From Humulus lupulus (Eukaryota; Streptophyta; Magnoliopsida; Rosales; Cannabaceae), in assembly GCF_963169125.1 (NCBI RefSeq), contig NC_084801.1, positions 113,549,061 to 113,613,060 of the forward strand: a DNA stretch of 64,000 bases, in the 5' to 3' direction. Below, piece by piece: positions 23,530 through 33,900 of the stretch (within the stretch, counting starts at the first letter, position 1; each line of letters begins with the position of its first letter). The position numbers were made by a program, and so were the translations under genes. The notes below the pieces were generated by a model, which was given only the letters and a program-made list of their open reading frames with translations, did no database searches and had not been told where the DNA came from.

Positions 23530-24599
23530 ATAGGTTGCTAGTTTATTTTCATGAATGAACATGTATGAAATTGATTGATATGTTAGATATTAATTGGATG
23601 GTACATATTATTAGTGCATGTGTTATGTTTTCTTATGTAAATTTAGCAATAATTTGGTTGTTTTTGGCTTGTTTTGGATTTAAAAACTGCATAAATTTAA
23701 AAAAAAAAAAAAATTTGGACTGTTTTTTTGCAGTGTGTGTGCTGGGCACGCATGGAGCCGCCGTCGGGACCCGGTCGTACGGACGCTGCACGGATCCGTA
23801 CGACGTCGGTGCCGGAACCCGCGCGCGGCATTTTTCGCAAAAAAAAAAATTTAATTGGATATTTTGTGCAGTTAGGTTTAAAATATTTAAAATTGACTAT
23901 CTGATAATTTATAATTATTTTTACTTTTTAAAATATTTTGAATTTGTTATCTGATAATCAGGACATGTTAAGATATTTTTTTATTTTGTATTAAATAAAA
24001 TATTAAAATTAGTTATCTGATCATTCAAGATATTTTTATTGTTTAAAATCTTTATAATTAGTTATTAGATAATACTAGATATTTTAAACTTGGTTAAAAA
24101 ATATTTTTATATTTTAAAATTTGTTAAAATATTTAAAAATAAAATATCTTATCATTCCTAACAACTTAACAACCTTGGTTGAATTAATTATTTGAAATTG
24201 AATTTTTTTTGATAAATTCTATTTTAATTAATTTAATATTTTGTAACTTGTTTAATTAATTATATTGAATTTTTTTCGATGAATTCTATGTTAATTAATT
24301 ATGGTATTTTACAAAATAGTGTATTGTTGTGGTATATTTACATAATTTAATAATACATGCTTATAGAATAACATGTTAGGCCCATCTAATTATTAACATA
24401 TCAAGCATCATTATTAAAGTTATTTTTTGCATTTTGGCTTTAAATATAAGTATAATGATGGCCCAATTTTTGCGTTTAAAAAATGTGGGAAAACTCAAAT
24501 AAAACTTTCATAAAATGTTAGGTTTTATTTGGGCCCAATTGAACATGTAAAGTTTAAATTCCTCTCTTGTGGGTGGTTCCACTTGTGAAGGCCCATTTG
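23530..24599 (+). other. Angela-type leader (untranslated)
   Basis: About 1.1 kb, mostly AT-rich with runs of A and T and no gag. A sharp GC-rich island at 23,740-23,835 contains a perfect 10-bp inverted repeat (23,774-23,804). The leader is broken by the Tat element at 24,604 and a short continuation probably follows from 38,301. Confidence 0.6.
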
Positions 24600-24604
24600 C
24601 TTTG
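24600..24604. repeat. Left target site duplication of the Tat element (CTTTG)
   Basis: CTTTG here and at 38,296-38,300 flank the two 907-bp LTRs exactly. Confidence 0.92.
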
Positions 24605-25511
24605 TGTTTACCGAGATTTTCGGAAACCACACTAATGAATATTAGCTAAGAATAATGATATAGAATATAGAAGATTGACACAGGGTTTTTACGTGGTTGG
24701 GGCGTTAATGAGCCTTAGTCCACGAGTCAGTTGTATTAGAGCTTGGAAAGTCTTTTACAATGGAGTTTCTCTTTATTTTTTGACAGAGTAACTGTATATC
24801 AGTCGAAGAGAGGTCCTTTTTCCAGTGCTCTATCCCCTGTATTTATAGGCCCATTGGAACACTGGATCTGGGCCGGGTATGACCCGGGCCCATCAAAGAT
24901 GTGAATGCTTTTGTCTTCTCTGCTGGAGGCCCAATATAAAAGATAAAACATACTTAAATTCAAGACTAATTAAGGCCCAGTAGGGCGGCCCAAGAACTAT
25001 GTTTCGCCCGACAAAACGATGCTTTTGGTCTGGACACTTCGAGTTACGAGGATGATTCAGGGGACCAAACCAGTCAGAGTACTTGTCAGTGCAGGTTTGA
25101 AACAATGGCGTGCAATCCCGAGGTGGCCTTTTCCGCAGATGAAAAGTGGGGAAAACCCCCACGCGTCGTGGGGCGGCTTCAGGGTCACGGATGCTTTTCC
25201 TTGCCAAACGGGGAGGACCTGATCCGGGTTCGTTTACCTTTGTCCCTCTTCGTTTACCACAGGCCCAGACCATTTACCAGGCTCCGGGATCGTTTTACGT
25301 ATACTTCAACGGGGATCTGAGCTATCTGCACGTCTCCCGGACAACTGCCCTGGATCACCATCCCGGACACCGTCCGGGCCCAGAATCGCACTAGGGTCAT
25401 GCCCCTTGGATATTCCTGTACCAAGCGGGCTTGGGCTAGGCCCACATTTGAACGCCCATACCATGGGCCTGGACCACCGTCTCGGGCCCACGACAGGAAA
25501 TGGGGATAACA
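24605..25511 (-). repeat. Tat element 3' LTR (907 bp)
   Basis: On the minus strand it begins TGTTATCCCC and ends GGTAAACA. It is closely similar to 37,389-38,295. A TATA box, CCTATAAATA on the minus strand, lies at 24,840-24,849. Confidence 0.94.
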
Positions 25512-25524
25512 TTTACCCCCCAAG
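25512..25524 (-). other. Tat element polypurine tract
   Basis: On the minus strand the sequence GCTTGGGGGGTAAA directly precedes the LTR start TGTTATCC, the expected place of the polypurine tract. Confidence 0.72.
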
Positions 25525-26028
25525 CCTTCGCCTGAGGCCGCCAGGTGGGGGCTTGCCTTGCTCCCGGACGCTCCACGGTTGCCTTCCCAGTTCCTGCTTG
25601 GAATCATGGGTCCGTGACAAAGGGCAGTGACGTTGGCCGTATGCTGGGCCCGGACCATTTACCATTGTCCGGGTACGTTTATCTAAGTCCCGCTTCGTGG
25701 CAGGGGTACACGTGTCACCAGGTGATTGTTGCATGGATGGGTCTCGACCTTGAAAGGTCACCTAGCCACCTCAAGGGTCACTAGGCCTAGGCTGGTGTGT
25801 CAGTACAGATCTCGAAGCGTCCCATCCGCACGAGGGTCCATCATTAATACTTTTGGGTTGATGTGGACCGTAGGATGGGGCGACCTTTAGCATCCGCCCC
25901 TCCTGGGCCATTAGATCTGAGGTGGCGAGGATCCAGCTTGAGAGGGCTCATAAATGCCCCTGCACGACTTTGGATCGTTCGATGGGGAGATACCTGTCCG
26001 TAGGATCAGAGGCCAGGATTTGGGCCTT

Positions 26029-26036
26029 TATAAATA
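26029..26036 (+). promoter_or_regulatory. TATA box of the antisense gene
   Basis: TATAAATA on the plus strand stands 61 bp before the first ATG at 26,097 of the antisense gene. A start of transcription near 26,060-26,068 would give a leader of some 30-35 bases. The sequence upstream to the LTR (25,525-26,028) is GC-rich and has no other gene. Confidence 0.6.
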
Positions 26037-26096
26037 CCCCACAGACGCTCATTTGACATTTTTACACTCTCGAGCCATTCCAAGAACTACTAAGCT

Positions 26097-29000
26097 ATGC
26101 CTAAGCTTTGCATGTCCGATATCGCCGACGACATCCACCACCGTTTGTTAGCTCTACGTCATCGCCTATTCCCCATGGCCCCAGCGTCTGCCCATCAAAT
26201 TGCTGAACTAGCTTCACCATTTCAAGAACGAAGTTCTGCCGCTCTTACCGTCGGACAACCACCATCTTCTACGACCAACAACTCACAGTAAGTCCTTCTG
26301 ACCTTCTTGATGAATATATGAACTTAGGATGTTCTTTTAATTCGCATGTTTAGGCTGCTAGACCCTGATTACGTTTAGGAGTTGTTAGGAAGGCCGCCTG
26401 GTTCGGGTTGCTCCGTATCCGGATGCTTCCCAGACAGATGGCGGAGCCTTAGTAGCTATTTTTCCATTCTCGATCGGGGTCTCGTGGTTCCTTGGTGATC
26501 CCAGACCTGATCCGCAGGGGCTCCAAGCAGTCCTTAGGAGACCCCCCGTACCTTAACCGACTTCCTTGGGTTTAGGTACTGACTGTTTGGCTTTCTTTCT
26601 TTGTTCCCAGATCATCAACTATGGCAACGGGCGTCACTCTCCATTCCAAGGAAGAAGTCAACAGGGCCCCGATCGTCATCTCTGGGTCCCGGACACCCAA
26701 GGGTCACAGGTGGGAAATGAACGTGGTGCCCAACCTGTTCCGGAATTATCGGATGATGTACCTCCTGGAGAAGCATCTGGGCATAAAATCCACCCCCGAA
26801 CTTTTCCACAACCGCATGCCCAGGATCGAGGAGCGGGCGCACACGTCCGTAGAGGGTTTCGGGGCCTGGAGCGCCGGCCACATCAGCGCAGGAGCCACGC
26901 TCCCGCTCCACGACTACTTCGTGCGATTCCTGACGTATGTGGGGATCGCGTCGTTCCTACTCTTGCCGCAAGCGTACCGGCTACTCGCGGGATGGCGAGT
27001 GTTCTGCATCGCACAGGAGATCGCGGAGCCGACCCCTGCGGAAGTCTTATATTTCTACAAGTTGGAGCTGCAGGTCAACTTCAAGGATAAGACCTTGGAT
27101 GACTTCTACAGACTGAAGTCGCGAAGTAGCTACCCCACTCCCACCAGCTCCTGGAAGCATCCCCCGGACGTCCGTCATTACTGGTTTATGACGTCCGGGT
27201 TCCTCATGGAGAAGAACCCTACACTGCTGTTGGATTTCCAGGGAGTGGGTAAGTGCTTCCCCGATCCTTTTTCTTGTTTTTATTCTCCTTTTCTCCGTTT
27301 CTCATCATGTTCCTCCGAGTGGCAGGACCTTTCGCTCAAACTCCCCTCACCAAGTTCATCATGGAACGGAGGAAGTTCTACTCCAGGTTGAGCACGGAGG
27401 ACCTGGATGTAGGTGGCTACGTCAACACGGACAACCTCCGAGTGGTCGGGATGCTCACGGCCACCCAAACCATCGTCATCTCGAACCTTCAGGGCATCGC
27501 CTGCGAGAAGAACGTCGTCATCCGGGAACAATTGGCCTTGGACCATATTGCAGAAGTGGAGAAAGCGGCGCGAGCTGACACGGCCCAGCACAAGACGGAC
27601 TAGGCCCAGACGGAGGCGGCCACTTTGGAGGAGCTGGAGGAGTTCTTCGAGGACGCCCTACCGAACACGGGGACTCCCGGGGGTAGCGTATCGGGGCAAG
27701 GTAACTCCCCTTTAATCTTGACTTATGCTCCCCAAGTCGGGGACTTAGCTAGGTATAGGCTAGTGCTCCAAGGCCCCGCGTTAGGGGCTGACGGGGAGAC
27801 GAGACCTTCGACTCCCGTCCCCGTAGGCTCGGAGGTCCTTATGTTCTTATTCGGGTTCCTTCAGTACGGGAATTTCCTGAACCTGGACGACATGGGGGAT
27901 CGAGTCCATTCCTTCGCTTTAGAGGAGTTGAGTTGCGCCCGGGGCATAGATGAGGGTTTGTCCCGGGTCATTATTAGTTCTGATGATATTTATTTTTTCC
28001 TTTTTTGTTTGGTTTGCCATACTAATTCCCTTTTTTGTACTTTTACAGGAGACTACGGTATGTCTACTCCCGCCAACAAAATGAGGCGGCTCCTCAAGGA
28101 CAGGGCAGCTAGGAAAGCTGCCATGAAGGCAAACGAGGCGACGGGCCCGGAGCCCAGCCTCAACAAGGAAGTGTCCAGGACAGAACTTCGTCCCGGTGGG
28201 GGAGCCCTTGCCGTGGTCCCCATTTAAGCCGTGGAGCCGGCTGCAGTCTCCGGCCCCACCCAAAACCCGGTGATAGACTTGGAGGCGGGTGCAGCGGCCA
28301 GCCAAAGCTCTGGAAAAAAGGGCCTGGAAGCCGGCGCTGAGGAGGCCAACACTAGGAAGAGGCCCCAGATGAGGCGGGCTGGCTCGGCCGATGAGTCGCA
28401 CGGCGAGAGTTGACTCGCCGCGAAGGAGGTTCTTGCCCCACCAGTTCTCCCCATACGTCCGACTCTTCTCGAGGAAGAGGAGTCTGTTGTGCGGGATGAG
28501 CAGTCCCGGCTGATCAACCGGACTTGGGAAAATTGTTGAAGCTTGAGGAACGAAACGTATAGGGCCCTGATGATCCACCGTCAGGTGGAATTTGCAGAGC
28601 GTCCAGCAGCGTTCAGTGCCCCTCAGCCGATCGTGGATCGGCCAGCTGCCGAAACGGGCTTCCGCCCTAAGCTCGGGCATGACACGGCCCCCCTGGCGGC
28701 TGACCTGCTGGACCAGGTGGGGAACACCATGTCCAACCTCCAGCTCAACCGGTACGCCACGATAGCCAACCCAGACGTGTTGTTCATCTCCCAGGCACTC
28801 CGCCACCAGGCCACTGCGGTAAGTTTTACTTATCTTTTTCTTTCTCCTTCTTACTTTTTGAAAAGGATTTCTCCTAACTTTTCTTTGCTCCAGATTGATC
28901 TGTTGTCCCATCGGAGTGCCGATCTGGTGGCCGAGCTAGCCATGAAGATGGAGACGACCAAGCTGGAGCTGGAGGCGGCCGTGAATCAGAGGGAGACCGC

Positions 29001-29424
29001 CAAGGGGGCCCTTGGCCGGGAGATGGCCCAGGCCCGGGCAGATCGTGAGGAGTTCGACCGCGTCAAGGCCGGACTGGAAGACGCTTTATCCCGGAAGGGA
29101 AAAGAGGCCGACGAGAGGGCAACACTCTTGGAGGCGGATGCGGCTCAGTCGGTCAGGGATAAGGAGGAGATCCAGACCTTGAAGGCTCGGGTTTGCGAAC
29201 TGGGCGATTCTCTCCTCGAGGAGAAGGCGGCGCACGAAGCATCCCGCAGCGAGAAGGACGAGGAAAAGGGCATGCTGGAGGTCACCTTCGAGGAGGCCAT
29301 CTACATGGCTTGGTGCAAGGACAAGAGTATGAACCTCCTCGTCTTCCCCGATCCGGAATCGAAGCGGGCCGAATTCGAGGCCAAGGAGAAGGAAGACGCA
29401 GAACTCCTGGGGGATGAAGCCTAG
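26097..29424 (+). pseudogene. Antisense five-exon gene of the Tat element (gypsy-type putative transposase-like domain, coiled-coil C-terminus)
   Basis: Inferred exons are 26,097-26,287, 26,611-27,248, 27,326-27,700, 28,049-28,818 and 28,894-29,424. Each junction has GT...AG ends and all four keep one frame, giving 835 codons including the stop. Exon 2 contains PLHDYFVRFLTYVGIASFLL and RLLAGWRVFC, which fit the plant domain called 'putative gypsy type transposon' (Transposase_28). Exon 4 is basic and Pro/Gly-rich; exon 5 is a long Glu/Lys/Arg coiled coil ending FEEAIYMAWCKDKSMNLLVF. Four in-frame stops (27,601, 28,225, 28,411, 28,537) disable it. It runs against gag-pol. Function is unknown; antisense extra ORFs are known in Tat elements such as Grande. 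Intron 3 (27,701-28,048) has no in-frame stop and might be retained. Confidence 0.8.
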
Positions 29425-29800
29425 GCTCGGATCCTCACTTTGTCTCCTCTACCTCTTTTCTCTGTAATTTTGTTAACTTTTTCGGACGCGTACACGTCCA
29501 AAACACTATGTTGCTTTCTCTAGTTTTTATATACAATTTTTTTTGTTATTCCCTGAGTAGAAATTTCACTTTATTGTTGTGTCTGATTGATTCTGAGGGT
29601 TTGGTCCTGGTTCCAACGGCCTGGACTAGACCAACTGATTAGCTTGTCAAGTTTTCAGATCTGACCTCCAAGTTTCTAATCCCGGCTCCAACGGCCAGGG
29701 CCAACGTGGCTGAGTTTATTTTCGGAACCTTGCTTTCCCTTTATCAGTTGTAGGCCATAGTTTTTCCCTGGGGCATACCGGATGCTTCTCTCCCGGACCT
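29425..29800. other. Spacer between antisense gene and tandem array
   Basis: T-rich DNA after the antisense stop codon, likely holding its 3' untranslated region and polyadenylation signals. No coding feature is seen. Two copies of a CCGGCTCCAACGGCC-like word occur near 29,610 and 29,680. Confidence 0.5.
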
Positions 29801-30740
29801 CGCTCGTCCGGAGTGGGACTGACCTTGGGCTCGGTCCTTTTAACTTATGCCCCTGGACATCGCTCGTCCGAGGTGGGATCAACCTTGGGCTTGGTCCCTT
29901 TGATTTATACCCTCGCACATCGCTCGTCCGGGATGGGACCAGCCTTGGGCTTGGTCCCTTTAATTTATACCCCCAGACAACGTTCGTCCAGGGTGGGACC
30001 GATCCTAGGCTCAGTCCTCTCAGCTTTATACCCCCAGACATCGTCCGTCTGGGGTGGACTAGCCTCGGGCTTGGCCTCTTTAATTTTGTACCCCCTAACA
30101 TCGTTTGTCTAGGGTGGGACCGACCTTAGGCTCGATCCTCTTAGCTTTATACCCCCGAACATCGTCCGTCTGGGGTGGACCAGCCTCGGGCTTGGTCTCT
30201 TTAATTTTGTACCCCAAGACATCGTTTGTTCGGGGTGGGATCGGCCTTAGGCTTGGTCCTCTTAGCTTTATACCCCCGGACATCGTCCGTTCGGGGTGGA
30301 CCAGCCTCGGGCTTGGTCTCTTTAATTTTGTAACCCCGGACATCGTTTGTCCGGGGTGGGACCGACCTTAGGCTTCGTCCCTTTAATTGTATACCCCCAG
30401 ACATCGCTCGTCCGGGGTGGGACCAGCCTTAGGCTCGGTCCTCTTTAATTTACACCCCCGGACATCGCTCGTCTGGGTGTGGGACTAGCCTTGGGCTTGG
30501 TCCTCTTTGATTTATACCCCCGGACATCGCTCGTCCAGGGTGGGACCAGCCTTGGGCTTGGTCCCTTTAATTTATACCCTCTAGACATCGCTCGTCCGGG
30601 GTGGGACCGGCCTTAGGCTTGGTCCTCTTTGATTTATAACCCCGAACATCGCTCGTCCGGGGTGGGACCAGCCTTGGGCTTGGTCCCTGGGGTTTGTATC
30701 ACCCGGACATCGTTCGTCCGAGCCGGGACTAGCTTGAGCT
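29801..30740. repeat. Tandem array of 16 units of 60-62 bp in the Tat 3' region
   Basis: The word C(G)CTCGTCCG recurs at 29801, 29861, 29921, 29981, 30042, 30102, 30163, 30223, 30284, 30344, 30405, 30466, 30528, 30589, 30650 and 30711. Each unit carries GGGTGGGACC, (C)CTT(G/A)GGCT(T/C)GGTCC and TTTATACCCCCGGACAT. From 30,042 to 30,344 two unit types (CGTCCGT and CGTTTGT) alternate with a 121-bp period. Open frames through the array on both strands follow from the period and are not genes. Confidence 0.95.
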
Positions 30741-30946
30741 TGCGCCCCGCCGGGTATTTGCTTATACCCAGGATACCCCCCACAAGTGAGCGGAGACTGG
30801 TCTGGGGTCACTTGAGAAAGATTATCATTGTTTTACAATATTTCTTTATGACGTTTTGTACACGCCATTTTTATTATTCGAAAGAGGTTGCCCTGAGGCG
30901 TACATTGTTTAGAATGAAAATATTAAATTGGAACACGCTTTCCTGA

Positions 30947-33900
30947 CTACTGATAGTATTTATGGAGATGTTCCGCATTCCAGGCTTGCGAGACTTCCGA
31001 GCTATCGAGTTGCTTTAAGCGGTACGTCCCGGGGCACACTTCATGTTGGATCTCATACGGCTCCTCCCAATTCGGGCCCAGAACCCCCACTCCTGGATCC
31101 TGAGTAGCAGGGAAGACTCTTCGCAAGACTAAGTCGCCGGTTCCGAACTTTCGGCTCTTGACTTTCGAGTTGAAGTGCCGCGCGATCTTGCCTTGGTACA
31201 TCTTCAGCTGTACCTGCGACTCCTCCCGGATCTCCTCGATGAGATCTAGTGATTCTTGGAGTAAGGCGTGGTTCTGGGTGGGGTCATACGTGTCTCTTCG
31301 GTGAGACGGGATGGTCGTTTCAATGGGGATGACGGCTTCCCATCCATAGACCATGGAGTAAGGAGTGTGGCCGGTTGATGTCCTCTCGGTCGTCCGGTAA
31401 GCCCACAGCACTCGAGGCAGCTCCTCAGGCCATTTGCTCTTATAGACCTGGAGCTTTTTCTTCAGCGTCCCTTTTAGGATGTTGTTCACGGCTTCTGCCT
31501 GCCTGTTTGCTTGGGGCCTGGTGATCGTGGAGAAGCTCTTGATGATACCGTGTCTTTCGTAAAAATCCGTGAAGTGGGCGCTGTCAAACTGTTTCCAGTT
31601 ATCAGATACAATTTTGTAGGGGAGGCCGTACCGACACACTATGTTGTTGATGACGTAATCCAATGCCTTCTGGGAAGTGATTGTGTTCATGGGCTCCGCC
31701 TCAACCCACTTGGTGTAGTAGTCCATGGCCACGATGGCATATTTCACCCCTCTCTTCCCGGTGGGGAGCGATCCCACAAGATCGATCCCCCACACCGCGA
31801 AGGGCCATGGGCTAGTCATCAAGGTTATTTCTGTCGGGGGGGGGGGCGCGGGACCTTCGCGTACCTCTGGCACTGTTCGTACTTGCAGATGTAATCGATA
31901 CAATCTTTCTTCATGGTCGGCCAGAAGTATCCTTGGCGCAGGATCTTCTTGGATAGACTGGGCCCGGCTGTGTGATCTCCGCAAAAGCCTTCGTGCATTT
32001 CATGCATGATGGCGCTTAGCTCAGTCTCGGACACACACTTGAGGTAAGGCATGGACAACCCCCGGCGATAGATTTTTTCGTCCATCATGACATATCAGTG
32101 TACCTGATACTGAAGCTTCCTGGCTGCGGCCCTGCCGGCTGGTACCTCCCCGGCTATCAGGTAGTGGATAAGCGGTCCCATCCAAGACGTGGAGTGATCA
32201 ACGGTGTGGACCGTGGGGGCCCTGATGCTTGGGACGGGGAGATGGTTGACGAGGACTAGCCCGGCCAGTTCTGCTTTGGCGTCGGTGGCCAACTTTGCTA
32301 GTGTGTCCGCGAATACATTTTGCTCTCTGGGGATCTGACGGATGGAGTGCTTTGTGAACGCCTGTAGCATCTCTCTCATCTGGGTCACATAAGCTACCAT
32401 TCTCTCTCCTTTAGTTTGATATTACCCCGATATTTGCCTGACAACCAGCTGGGAATCGCTGTAGATTTCCAAGTTCGCCGCCCCTACTTCCCGGGCCAAA
32501 CACAGCCCGGCTAAGACAGCTTCGTGCTCTGCTTTGTTATTCGATGCCTTGAACTAGAAACGAAGGGCATTTTGTAACTAGTGTCCCTACGGTGACACCA
32601 AGATGATCCCGGCCCCAGCCCCGTTCTCATTCGAGGCCCCGTCCACGAAGACCTTCCAGACAGGTGCCGCGGGGACCCTGGGATCACTGTCTTCCTGAGA
32701 TATCACGGAACATTCGACAATGAAATCGGCCAGGGCTTGTCCCTTGATGGATACTCTAGGGACATAGGATATACCAAACTGACTTAGCTCCATGGCACAC
32801 TTTAGGAGCCTTCTCGATGACTCGGGCTTCTGTAACACTTGCCGCAGGGGGTGGTTGGTCAGGACCTTTATGGCGTGGGCCTGGAAGTAAGGTCGGAGCT
32901 TCCGGGATGCCATCAGCAGGCAAAAGGTCAGCTTTTCGATTAATGGATACCGAGGCTCAGCGTCCAGCAATTTCTTACTCACATAGTACACCGGGAGCTG
33001 CGTCCTTTCCTCCTCTCGTACCAACGTGGCGCTGACCGCGTGCTCGGTCACTGCCAGATATAGGTACAGAGGTTCCCCGTCTACCGGTTTCGCCAGGATT
33101 GGAGCTTGGGCCAGGTGTTCTTTCAGCTTACGAAAGGCTTATTCGCATTCGACTGACCTTTCAAACCGCTGGCTTCCCTGAAGGACGTTAAAGAACGAGA
33201 TACACTTGTCCGTGGCTTTGGAAACGAAACGGCTCAAGGCGGCTATCTGCCCGGTCAAGCTCTGCACGTCCTTATGCTTCCAGGGGGAGGGCAAATCAAT
33301 CAATGCCTTGATCTTATCCGGTTTGGCCTCTATTCCCCGGAAACTCACTATGAAGCCCAGGAACTTCCCGGAGGCCACGCCAAAGGTGCACTTCTTGGGA
33401 TTCAGCTTCATCCCGTACTTCTGAATGACTGCGAAGGCTTCCGCCAGGTCGTCTGAATGCTTCCCGGACATCTTGGACTTAACCAGCATGTCATCGATGT
33501 AGACCTCCATGTTTCGCCCTACCTAGGCCCGGAACATTCGATTGACGAGCCTTTGGTAGGTTGCCCTGGCGTTCTTCAGTCTGAAGGGCATGACTATGTA
33601 GCAGTATATTCCCTTGTCGGTTTGGAAACTGGTGTGCTCCTGATCCCCCACATGCAGAGATCTGATTGTAGCCGGAGTAAGCGCCCATGAAGCTTAGGAT
33701 CTCGTACCTGGACATAGCATCCACCATTTGGTCAATCCTGGGCAGCGGGAAACAATCCTTCGGACATGCTTTGTTGAGATCTGTGAAGTCGATGCACGTT
33801 CTCCATGTCCCGTTTGGTTTCGGCACTAGGACAGGATTGGCCAGCCACACAAGGTATACAACCTCGTGTATGAAGTTGATCGAAGACAGCTTCTCAACTT

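Noticed and set aside
25254..25784. Several ORFs in the Tat 3' LTR and adjoining DNA
   Set aside because: The same frames recur in the other LTR (37,892-38,319), so they are LTR sequence, not genes.
29782..30371. Long open frames on both strands through the 60-bp array, including repeated proline/glycine-rich peptides
   Set aside because: They arise from the near multiple-of-three repeat period and have the same repeated peptide in several frames; no family resemblance.
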